A stretch of 64,000 nucleotides of DNA from Streptomyces sp. TP-A0356 (lineage in GTDB: Bacteria > Actinomycetota > Actinomycetes > Streptomycetales > Streptomycetaceae): positions 620,001-684,000 of the forward strand of contig NZ_BBZJ01000012.1 in assembly GCF_001417775.1 (NCBI RefSeq), read 5' to 3'. Positions 43,001 to 50,052 of this stretch are shown here, piece after piece. A model generated the notes under the pieces. It was not told where the DNA came from and searched no databases. It was given only the letters and a program-made list of their open reading frames with translations. Both the position numbers and the translations under genes were made by a program. Each line of letters begins with the position of its first letter. Within the stretch, counting starts at the first letter, position 1.

Positions 43001-44143
43001 TCAGGCGGCCGCTATGGTGCCCCGCTCCTCCCCGGCCCGGTGAATCGGCGTCCGTGAACCGGTCAGCGGAACGCCCGTCCCTCCACGCCTGACCGCGACG
43101 ATCTCCGCCGCGATCGACAGGGCGGTCTCCTCGGGCGTGCGGGCACCGAGGTCGAGCCCGATCGGTGACCTCAACCGGGCCAGCTCCCGCTCGCTCAGAC
43201 CGGCTTCACGCAGTCGCCGGTTGCGGTCGTCGTGCGTGCGGCGCGAGCCCATCGCGCCGACGAACGCGACCGGCATCCGCAGGGCCGCCTTCAGCAGGGG
43301 TATGTCGAACTTGGCGTCGTGGGTGAGCACGCACAGGACCGTGCGCCCGTCGGTCGCGGTGCGCCGCAGATAGCGGTGCGGCCAGTCGACCACGATGTCG
43401 TCGGCCTCCGGGAAGCGGGCCCGCGTGGCGAAGACGGGGCGGGCGTCGCACACGGTCACGTGATAGCCGAGGAACTTGCCCACACGCACGAGCGCCGAGG
43501 CGAAGTCGATCGCGCCGAAGACGATCATGCGAGGCGGCGGCACCTTCGACTCGACGAACAGCGTGAGTCCGCCGGGGCAGTGCGAGCCGTCCTCCGAGAG
43601 TTCGACCGTGCCGGAGCGTCCGGTGTCCAGCATGGCCCGGGCGACGGCCGCCGCCGTCCGGTCCAGCTCCGAACGGCCGCCGAGACCGCCTTCGTACGCC
43701 CCGTCGGGGCCCACCAGCAGGGCATTGCCCAGGAGTTGGACCGGGCCTCGGGTGACCCTGGCGACGGCCGCGGCTTCCCCCCGGGCCGCGGCCGACAGCG
43801 CCGACCGCAACACCGTCCTGACGGGCGCCTGGGCAGCGACCGGCGTGACCATGACGTCGAGGACCCCGCCGCAGGTCAGCCCGACGGCGAAGGCGTCCTC
43901 GTCGCTGTAGCCGAACCGTTCGAGGACGGTCTCGCCGTCCTGGAGTGCCTGGACGCACAGGTCGTACACCGCTCCTTCCACGCACCCGCCGGAGACCGAG
44001 CCGATGGCCGTGCCTTCGCTGTCGACGGCGAGGGCGGCACCCGGGCCGCGGGGCGCGCTGCCGCCGACGGCCACCACGGTGGCGACGGCGAAGTCCCGGC
44101 CCTCCTCGGCCCAGCGGTTGAGCTCCTCGGCGATGTCAAGCAT
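43001..44143 (-). CDS. XdhC/CoxI family molybdenum cofactor maturation protein
   Basis: Maturation factor of 380 aa for xanthine dehydrogenase/aldehyde oxidase enzymes. It binds molybdenum cofactor and promotes its sulfuration and insertion. The N-terminal XdhC domain has VVAVGGSAPRGPGAALAVD and GSVSGGCVEGAVYDLC. The C-terminal Rossmann domain has IVFGAIDFASALVRVGKFLG and FVGAMGSRRTHDDRNRRL. ATG 44143 overlaps the large-subunit stop by 8 nt. It is the fourth gene of the aldehyde oxidase operon. Confidence 0.92.
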   Translation of the reverse strand: MLDIAEELNRWAEEGRDFAVATVVAVGGSAPRGPGAALAVDSEGTAIGSVSGGCVEGAVYDLCVQALQDGETVLERFGYSDEDAFAVGLTCGGVLDVMVTPVAAQAPVRTVLRSALSAAARGEAAAVARVTRGPVQLLGNALLVGPDGAYEGGLGGRSELDRTAAAVARAMLDTGRSGTVELSEDGSHCPGGLTLFVESKVPPPRMIVFGAIDFASALVRVGKFLGYHVTVCDARPVFATRARFPEADDIVVDWPHRYLRRTATDGRTVLCVLTHDAKFDIPLLKAALRMPVAFVGAMGSRRTHDDRNRRLREAGLSERELARLRSPIGLDLGARTPEETALSIAAEIVAVRRGGTGVPLTGSRTPIHRAGEERGTIAAA

Positions 44144-46274
44144 CCCGTGCTCCCGTGTCCGCGAGCAGGACGCGGTCGGGCCGGATGGGCAGGTTCCGGT
44201 GACGGACACCGGTGGCGTGCCAGACCGCGTTGGCGATCGCCGCCGAGGCGCCCACGATGCCGATCTCGCCGATGCCCTTGATCCCGACCGGGTCGTCCGG
44301 GTCCGGGTCGTCGACCCAGTCCGCCTCGATGAGCGGTACGTCGGCGTGTGTGGCGACGTGATAGCCCGCGAGGTCCGCGCCGACGTGGCCGCCCGAGGCC
44401 CGGTCCCGGACCGCCTCCTCGTGCAGGGCCATGGAGATGCCCCAGATCATGCCGCCGAGGAACTGGTTACGTGCGGTGAGCGGGTTGACGATCCGGCCCG
44501 CCGCGAACATCCCGAGCATGCGCCGTACGCGCACCTCGCCCGTGGTGGTGTCCACCGCGACCTCGGCGAACTGCGCGCCGAAGGAGTGCCGTTCCTTCTG
44601 GGCGAGGGCGCCGATGGCCGCGGTGGTGTCCGACCGTACGGTGATTCCCTCCGGAGGGATGTCCGCGCCCAGGGCGAGCCGCTCGCGCAGTTCGCCGGCC
44701 GCGGCCATCACGGCCCACGCCCAGGAACGGGTGCCCATCGAACCACCCGCGATCATCGCTGGCCCGAAGTCACTGTCCCCGATGCGCACCCGGACGCGGT
44801 CCGGGGTCACCTCCAGCGCGTCCGCGGCGACCAGGGTGAGCGCGGTCCGCGCCCCGGTTCCGATGTCCGCCGCGGCGATCCGGACGGTGAAGGTTCCGTC
44901 CGCCTGCGCCGTCACGACCGCCGTGGAGGGTCCGACTCCCACGCCGAAGGAGGCGGCCGCCGTGCCGGTGCCGAGCAGCCATCGCCCGTCGCGGCGCTGT
45001 CCGGGACGCGGGTCCCGCTCCGCCCAGCCGAACCTGCGGGCGCCCTCCCGGAAGCAGGCGCGCAAGTTGCGGCTGCTGAACGGCAGTCCGGAGACGGGGC
45101 CCTTCTCGGGCTCGTTGCGCAGGCGCAGCTCGATCGGGTCGATCCCGCACTTCTCGGCGAGTTCGTCCAGCGCGGCCTCGAGGGCGAACGAGCCGGGTGC
45201 CTCGCCCGGCGCGCGCATCCACGTCGGGGTCGGCACGTCCAGGCGCACGACGCGGTTGGCGGTGTGGTGGGCGTCGGCGTCGTACATCACCCGTGCGACT
45301 CCGGCGGCCGGTTCGATGAACTCGTGCACGGTCGAGGTGAGGCTCAGCGAGCGGTGTTCCAGCGCGCGCAGCCGCCCGTCGGCGTGGGCGCCGAGCCTGA
45401 TGCGCTGCGTGGTGGGGCTGCGGTAGCCGACGAGCGAGAACATCTGGCGGCGGGTGAGGACCACGCGGACGGGGCGCTGGAGCACGGTCGCGGCCATCAC
45501 CGCGGCCACCTGGTGCGCGCGGACACCCTTGCTGCCGAAGCCGCCACCGACGTGTTCGGACCGCACCCGCACCGAGGCCGGGTCGAGCGAGAACAGCTTC
45601 GCGAGTTCGCCCACGACCCAGGTGGCGCCCTGGTTGGAGTCGACGACTTCGAGTCGCCCACCGTCCCAGCGGGCCGTCGCCGCGTGCGGCTCCATCGGGT
45701 TGTGGTGCTCTTCCGGCGTGGTGTACTCGGCGTCCAGGACGACGGAGGACGCGGCGAGTTCCGCCTCCAGGTCCCCCTTCTCCGCCACCGCCGGCATGTG
45801 GCTGTCCAGCGGGTAGGCGTCCGGGTGTTCGCCGGAGAACGTGACGTCGTGCGGTTCCTCCTCGTAGTGCACCACGAGCGCCTCGGCGGCCTCCCGGGCC
45901 TGCTCGGAGGTCTCTGCGACGACGAGCGCCACCGGCCAGCCGAAGTGCGGCACGCGGTCGTGCTGGAAGACGGCGCAGGTCTGGTCCGGCGGGACTCCCA
46001 GCATGCCGACGAAGTCGGTCTCCACACGCGGGGCGTTGTGGTGGTGCAGGACGGTGAGAACGCCCGGCATCCCGAGGACGGGAGCGGTCTCCACCGAGCG
46101 GATGCGGCCGCGGGCGACGGTGGACAGCACCAGCCAGCCGTGGGCGAGTTCGGCGAAGGGGATCTCTCCCGCGTACCGAGCAGCTCCGGTGACCTTGTCC
46201 CGGCCCTCGACACGGGTGTGCGCGGTACCGACGGCACCCTTCGCCGCCGTGGTCCCGGTCGTGGCGGTGGTCAT
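44136..46274 (-). CDS. Molybdopterin-binding subunit of an aldehyde oxidase (PaoC/XdhA type)
   Basis: Large catalytic subunit (712 aa) of a xanthine-dehydrogenase-family enzyme, oxidising aldehydes or purines at a Mo centre. Moco-binding blocks are SEHVGGGFGSKGVRAHQVAA and RAPGEAPGSFALEAALDELA. The catalytic Glu is in GIKGIGEIGIVGASAAIANA near the C-terminus. It starts VGTAHTRVEGRDKVTGAARY, as in YagR/PaoC. Its ATG overlaps the FAD subunit stop by 4 nt. PaoABC-like aldehyde oxidase is more likely than xanthine dehydrogenase because of the 4Fe-4S insert in its partner. Confidence 0.92.
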   Translation of the reverse strand: MTTATTGTTAAKGAVGTAHTRVEGRDKVTGAARYAGEIPFAELAHGWLVLSTVARGRIRSVETAPVLGMPGVLTVLHHHNAPRVETDFVGMLGVPPDQTCAVFQHDRVPHFGWPVALVVAETSEQAREAAEALVVHYEEEPHDVTFSGEHPDAYPLDSHMPAVAEKGDLEAELAASSVVLDAEYTTPEEHHNPMEPHAATARWDGGRLEVVDSNQGATWVVGELAKLFSLDPASVRVRSEHVGGGFGSKGVRAHQVAAVMAATVLQRPVRVVLTRRQMFSLVGYRSPTTQRIRLGAHADGRLRALEHRSLSLTSTVHEFIEPAAGVARVMYDADAHHTANRVVRLDVPTPTWMRAPGEAPGSFALEAALDELAEKCGIDPIELRLRNEPEKGPVSGLPFSSRNLRACFREGARRFGWAERDPRPGQRRDGRWLLGTGTAAASFGVGVGPSTAVVTAQADGTFTVRIAAADIGTGARTALTLVAADALEVTPDRVRVRIGDSDFGPAMIAGGSMGTRSWAWAVMAAAGELRERLALGADIPPEGITVRSDTTAAIGALAQKERHSFGAQFAEVAVDTTTGEVRVRRMLGMFAAGRIVNPLTARNQFLGGMIWGISMALHEEAVRDRASGGHVGADLAGYHVATHADVPLIEADWVDDPDPDDPVGIKGIGEIGIVGASAAIANAVWHATGVRHRNLPIRPDRVLLADTGARDA

Positions 46275-47263
46275 CGGGTGGCCTCCTCGGCGAGTTCGGT
46301 CAGCACGGCCACCACGAGGTTGCGCATCAGTGTCACCTTGTATCCGTTGTGGGGCAGCGGCTCGGCCGCCGCCAGTTCGGCGTCCGCGGCGGCGGCGAAC
46401 GTCTCGCCGTCGGCCGGCGCCCCGGCCAGCACCCGTTCGGCCGCGCGGGCCCGCCACGGCCGGGACGCGACCGCGCCGAGGGCCAGGCGCACATCGCGTA
46501 CGACGCCGTCGCGGACGTCGAGCGCGGCGGCGACCGAGCCGATCGCGAACGCGTACGAGGCACGCTCGCGCACCTTCCGGTAGCGCGAGAGGGCGGCGAC
46601 CGGAGCGGGCGGCAGGGTGACGCCGGTGATCAACGCTCCCGACGGCAGGGCGGTCTCCAGGTGCGGGGTGTCGCCCACGGGCAGATAGAAGTCGGCGAGC
46701 GGCAACTCCCCCGGCCCGGTGGTCGTCTCGTACGAGACGACGGCGTCGAAGGCCGTCAGCGCCACGCCCATGTCCGAGGGGTGTACGGCCACGCAGTGGT
46801 CGGAGGCGCCGAGGATCGCGTGGTTGCGGTGCTCTCCCGCGATGGCGGGACAACCGCTGCCGGGGGCACGCTTGTTGCACGGCTTGGTCACGTCGGCGAA
46901 GTAGCCGCATCGGGTGCGCTGGAGCAGGTTCCCGCCGACCGTGGCCATGTTGCGCAGTTGCCCGGAGGCGCCGGCCAGCACCGCCTGGGTCAACGCCGGG
47001 TAGCGGCGGCGGACTTCGGGGTGGGCGGCGAGCTCGCTGTTGGTGACGGTCGCACCGATGCGCAGGCCGCCGTCCTTCGTCGACTCGATTCCGTCCAGGG
47101 GGAGTTCCCGTACGTCGACGAGACGGGCGGGCCGCTCGACGCCGGTCTTCATCAGGTCCACGAGATTGGTGCCGCCGCCGAGGAAGCGCGCGTCCGGATC
47201 GGCACCGAGCACTGCCAGCGCGCCGGCGACGTCGGACACCCTCTGATAGCCGAACTCCCTCAT
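46271..47263 (-). CDS. FAD and 4Fe-4S binding subunit of an aldehyde oxidase (PaoB type)
   Basis: FAD-binding medium subunit of 330 aa. The FAD pyrophosphate loops are FLGGGTNLVDLMKTGV and ATVGGNLLQRTRCGYF. The Cys-rich insert TRCGYFADVTKPCNKRAPG followed by SGCPAIAGEH matches the [4Fe-4S] segment found in PaoB/YagS and not in xanthine dehydrogenases. Both gene overlaps are 4 nt (ATGA), upstream with the 2Fe-2S subunit and downstream with the large subunit, which favours fixed stoichiometry. Confidence 0.92.
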   Translation of the reverse strand: MREFGYQRVSDVAGALAVLGADPDARFLGGGTNLVDLMKTGVERPARLVDVRELPLDGIESTKDGGLRIGATVTNSELAAHPEVRRRYPALTQAVLAGASGQLRNMATVGGNLLQRTRCGYFADVTKPCNKRAPGSGCPAIAGEHRNHAILGASDHCVAVHPSDMGVALTAFDAVVSYETTTGPGELPLADFYLPVGDTPHLETALPSGALITGVTLPPAPVAALSRYRKVRERASYAFAIGSVAAALDVRDGVVRDVRLALGAVASRPWRARAAERVLAGAPADGETFAAAADAELAAAEPLPHNGYKVTLMRNLVVAVLTELAEEATR

Positions 47264-47838
47264 GCCGCCGCCTCCGTGGCCTCGGCCTCGATACCGGGCT
47301 TCGCCGCCGCCTCGCCCGCGGCCGCGCGGGCGACCGCCTGGACGATCGACACGTAGGCGCCGCAGCGGCACAGGTTGCCGCTCATCCGCTCACGGATCTC
47401 CTCGGCGGTCAGCGGAGGTGGCCCCGCTTCGGGCCGTATGTCGTCGGTGACCGCGCTCGGCCAGCCCGCCGCGTGTTCCTCGATCATCGCGACGGCCGAG
47501 CAGATCTGCCCCGGCGTGCAGTAGCCGCACTGGTAGCCGTCGAGGTCGAGGAAGGCCTGCTGCACGGGGTGCAGCCGCTCGCCCTCGGCCACGCCTTCGA
47601 TGGTGGTGATCTCGCGCCCCTCGGCCGCCACCGCGAGTTGCAGGCAGGAGACGGCTCGGCGCCCGTCGAGCAGGACGGTGCAGGCACCGCACTGTCCCTG
47701 GTCGCAGCCCTTCTTGGTGCCGGTCAGATCGAGGCGCTCGCGCAGTGCGTCGAGCAGGGTGGTGCGGTGGTCGACGGACAGCGTGTACTTCTCGCCATTG
47801 ATGTTCAGGGTGATGGCGCTGGACGTCGATGGGGCCAT
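47260..47838 (-). CDS. 2Fe-2S subunit of an aldehyde oxidase (PaoA type)
   Basis: Small subunit of 192 aa with two [2Fe-2S] clusters. The plant-ferredoxin-type cluster is in KKGCDQGQCGACTVLLDG plus VSCLQLA. The helical-domain cluster is in QCGYCTPGQICSA and GNLCRCGAY. There is no twin-arginine signal, unlike periplasmic PaoA, so the complex should be cytoplasmic. It is the first gene of a four-gene operon. Two TetR-type palindromes lie about 190-230 nt upstream. Confidence 0.92.
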   Translation of the reverse strand: MAPSTSSAITLNINGEKYTLSVDHRTTLLDALRERLDLTGTKKGCDQGQCGACTVLLDGRRAVSCLQLAVAAEGREITTIEGVAEGERLHPVQQAFLDLDGYQCGYCTPGQICSAVAMIEEHAAGWPSAVTDDIRPEAGPPPLTAEEIRERMSGNLCRCGAYVSIVQAVARAAAGEAAAKPGIEAEATEAAA

Positions 47839-48027
47839 GATCAGCTTCTTTCGCGTAGCCGGAACGCGTCGAGGGGATCCGGCGGACAGACGATGCGGGA
47901 AACAGGGAGATGGCGCTGTACGTAGCGATGTCGCGTGGGATACATGCAGGATGCGAGGGAGCGGCGCCGGTGACGACGGTCACCGGTCGCCCGCGCCGAC
48001 CGCATCCGCCGCTATGGTGGACCTGAC

Positions 48028-48071
48028 CGGACAGCTGTCCGCTACTGGAAAACGTAACGGACAGCTGTCCG
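48028..48071. promoter_or_regulatory. Twin perfect palindromes CGGACAGCTGTCCG
   Basis: The same 14-bp perfect palindrome occurs at 48028-48041 and 48058-48071, with centres 30 bp apart (about three helical turns). They lie in the divergent gap between the aldehyde oxidase operon and a tetR gene, closer to tetR. The second ends 44 nt before the tetR GTG. Confidence 0.85.
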
Positions 48072-48115
48072 GTTAGCAAGGTCGGGTTTGCGCCATGAGC
48101 CCGCGAGGAGGACAC

Positions 48116-48727
48116 GTGCAGGCGAAGAAGGACCCGCCTCAGCGCTCGGACGCGCAACGGAATCGCGAGCGCATTCTGGAAGTCGCACTGGCCGAGCTGA
48201 CGCGCTCCGCGGACGCCCCGCTGAGCTTGATCGCCAAGAAGGCGGGCGTCGGACAGGGGACGTTCTATCGCAACTTCCCCAACCGTGAGGCGCTCGTCCT
48301 GGAGGTCTACCGCCACGAGGTGCAGCAGGTGGCCGACAGCGCGGCCCAGCTGCTGCGGAGCCGGGAACCCGACCGCGCCCTGCGCCAATGGATGGACCAC
48401 CTCGCGCAGTTCGCCATCGCCAAGGTCGGCCTGGCGGACGCGATCCGTCAGGCCACGAGCACACCGGGAAGCCCGGCGAAACCGGGCCACGGCCCGGTGA
48501 CCTCCGCGGCCGAACGCCTGCTCCGCGCCGGCGAGGAGGCCGGCACCATCCGTCCGGGAGTGACCGCGGACGACTTCTTCCTCGCCATAGCCGGCCTCTG
48601 GCAGATCGAACCCGGTGAGGAGTGGCAGGCCCGCACCAACCGGCTCCTGGACCTCGTCATGGACGGGCTGCGCTCGGGCGCGCCCGGCGGTGAGCGCCAC
48701 CCGGGCCACGCCGGAGATCAGGACTGA
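48116..48727 (+). CDS. TetR/AcrR family transcriptional regulator
   Basis: TetR-type repressor of 203 aa. The HTH is ILEVALAELTRSADAPLSL, then VGQGTFYRNFPNREALVLEV. GTG 48116 has GAGGAGG 4 nt upstream; ATG 48095 is an in-frame alternative with no ribosome-binding site. Twin palindromes upstream suggest binding as two dimers, repressing itself and the divergent molybdenum aldehyde oxidase operon. An aldehyde or its acid product is the natural guess for ligand. Confidence 0.9.
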   Translation: MQAKKDPPQRSDAQRNRERILEVALAELTRSADAPLSLIAKKAGVGQGTFYRNFPNREALVLEVYRHEVQQVADSAAQLLRSREPDRALRQWMDHLAQFAIAKVGLADAIRQATSTPGSPAKPGHGPVTSAAERLLRAGEEAGTIRPGVTADDFFLAIAGLWQIEPGEEWQARTNRLLDLVMDGLRSGAPGGERHPGHAGDQD

Positions 48728-49075
48728 CACCGGTCCGCACGCCCACGGCGCAGGGCGCCCCGTTCATACGACCTGACGCCGAACTACCCGCGCCGCCCGA
48801 CGGGCAGGCGCCGAGGCACACTCAGCGCCTTGGGCTTCGACGCCCGCCGTAGCCCAGGACAGCTTCGGAGGCATGCCCGGACCGGCGGGCCGACCGGGAA
48901 CGAATCGATGCGCACCACCCGGATCCCGCACTCAGGTGGGAATCTGTCACAGCCGGAGCACATATCCGCGCCCCGGGAGTTAGGGTTGGTGCACCCGGCA
49001 GATGGTGCTGAAGCCTTCGGAGCACGGGTGCCGAGCGCGCCCGGCCACCCGTCGCGTCCCCGAAACCAAGGTGCT
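48728..49075. other. 348-nt intergenic region without a supported gene
   Basis: No convincing gene is visible. TAGGGT at 48981-48986 is a possible -10 for the regulator gene at 49076, giving a leader of about 80 nt. A short minus-strand stretch near 48880-48915 could encode VVRIDSFPVG, similar to a DUF5994 segment, but is too short to call. Confidence 0.4.
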
Positions 49076-49414
49076 ATGCCCGCTGAGAACTCCCCTGCCG
49101 TCGGCAACCTCGACGATGACGACTACCCGGCCTACACCATGGGGCGAGCCGCCGACATTCTCGTCACCACCCCTGCCTTCCTCCGAGCCATCGGCGAGGC
49201 GGAGCTGATCACCCCTCTGCGTTCGGAGGGCGGCCACCGCCGCTACTCCCGCCGCCAGTTGCGCATTGCCGGCCGCGCCCGCGAACTCGTCGACCAGGGC
49301 ACCCCCATCGAAGCCGCGTGCCGCATCATCCTCCTCGAGGACCAACTCGACGAGGCCCTCCGCCTGAACGAGGAGATGCGGAGGAAGCTGGACGACCGCG
49401 GCGCGAATATCTAG
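49076..49414 (+). CDS. BldC/MerR-type helix-turn-helix regulator
   Basis: A 112-aa protein with a MerR-like winged HTH (YTMGRAADILVTTPAFLRAI, EGGHRRYSRRQLRIAGRARE) and a short helical tail (EDQLDEALRLNEEMRRKLDD) that probably forms a coiled coil for dimerisation. No effector domain. Small MerR-like genes beside cspA are common in Streptomyces, and this one precedes a cold-shock gene by 219 nt. AAGGTG lies just before ATG. Confidence 0.82.
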   Translation: MPAENSPAVGNLDDDDYPAYTMGRAADILVTTPAFLRAIGEAELITPLRSEGGHRRYSRRQLRIAGRARELVDQGTPIEAACRIILLEDQLDEALRLNEEMRRKLDDRGANI

Positions 49415-49499
49415 CGCCGCCGATGTAGAAACGCACACTCCGGCAGGATGAGCATTCCGGAGCGCATGGGGTTTTCGACCGACCTGTGTTAGCCTCTCA

Positions 49500-49633
49500 C
49501 CAGTTGCAGTTTTGGTTACCAGAGACTTGTTTCTTTGCGGAGCTTTCCGGGGTCTTTCCGGAGGGGTGATCATCGCGGCGACTCGGGGTCCGCAAAGTGC
49601 GGATTCCGGCACTGCCCCAAAGGGAGATTCAAT
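49500..49633 (+). promoter_or_regulatory. Probable 5' leader of the cold-shock gene
   Basis: The 219-nt gap before cspA holds an unusually AT-rich stretch (TTGTTTCTTTGC near 49528) and the direct repeat CTTTCCGG. A hairpin TCCGCA-aag-TGCGGA sits at 49589-49603. TTAGCC near 49490 is a possible -10, which gives a leader of about 135 nt. Long structured leaders are typical of cold-shock mRNAs. Confidence 0.45.
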
Positions 49634-49837
49634 ATGGCATCTGGCACCGTGAAGTGGTTCAACGCGGAAAAGGGCTTCGGCTTCATCGAGCAGGACGGCG
49701 GCGGCGCTGACGTGTTCGCCCACTACTCGAACATCGCCGCCTCCGGCTTCCGCGAGCTTCAGGAAGGCCAGAAGGTTACCTTCGACGTCACGCAGGGCCA
49801 GAAGGGTCCGCAGGCCGAGAATATCGTTCCCGCCTGA
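49634..49837 (+). CDS. Cold-shock protein (CspA family)
   Basis: A 67-aa single cold-shock domain that binds single-stranded RNA and DNA as a chaperone. RNP1 is KGFGFI (13-18) and RNP2 is VFAHY (27-31). The start [17 protein letters not shown] is standard. AGGGAG lies 8 nt before ATG, and a strong terminator follows 21 nt after the stop, so it is monocistronic. Codon use is that of a highly expressed gene. Next gene is a DEAD-box helicase, a functional partner in cold adaptation. Confidence 0.96.
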   Translation: MASGTVKWFNAEKGFGFIEQDGGGADVFAHYSNIAASGFRELQEGQKVTFDVTQGQKGPQAENIVPA

Positions 49838-49857
49838 CGCTGACGCGAACCATGTGG

Positions 49858-49890
49858 CTGGGGCCCGCACTCCTGGGGTGCGGGCCCCAG
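49858..49890 (+). terminator. Terminator of the cold-shock gene
   Basis: A perfect 13-bp stem (CTGGGGCCCGCAC at 49858-49870, GTGCGGGCCCCAG at 49878-49890) with a 7-nt loop is followed by a T-rich TCCGTTGTCTT. It is one of the strongest hairpins in the window. Confidence 0.9.
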
Positions 49891-49958
49891 TCCGTTGTCT
49901 TCCTGCACTACTGAGCAGGCCCGACTCTTTCGCATTATCTTCGGCTCATTCTTGTGAA

Positions 49959-50008
49959 TCCTCGTGCGGCTCTCACACCGCCGTTCCTCGTGCGGCTCTC
50001 CACCGCCG
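49959..50008 (+). repeat. 25-bp tandem repeat in the helicase leader
   Basis: TCCTCGTGCGGCTCTC followed by (CA)CACCGCCG occurs at 49959-49983 and again at 49985-50008, with one 1-nt difference. It lies immediately upstream of the SD-sequestering hairpin of the helicase gene. Confidence 0.8.
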
Positions 50009-50015
50009 GGAGGAA

Positions 50016-50042
50016 TTCCTCGATACGTGCCGCATCGAGGAA
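50016..50042 (+). promoter_or_regulatory. Hairpin that can sequester the helicase Shine-Dalgarno
   Basis: TTCCTCGAT (50016-50024) and ATCGAGGAA (50034-50042) form a perfect 9-bp stem with a 9-nt loop. The right arm contains most of AGGAAGG (50038-50044), the ribosome-binding site of ATG 50053. An upstream GAGGAA (50010-50015) could compete for the same TTCCTC. This is a possible translational switch. Confidence 0.6.
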
Positions 50043-50052
50043 GGTTCGCCCC

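Noticed and set aside
42539..43057. The full 172-codon frame after GH15 as an intact gene
   Set aside because: Only 42617-42928 resembles a cyclase-family protein. The start overlaps GH15 and the tail is random-looking, so I call it a remnant.
48784..49107. A 107-codon minus-strand frame with VVRIDSFPVG resembling DUF5994
   Set aside because: The similarity spans only about ten residues, the rest is Pro/Arg-rich, and it overlaps the promoter of the BldC-like gene. Chance or a tiny relic cannot be separated.
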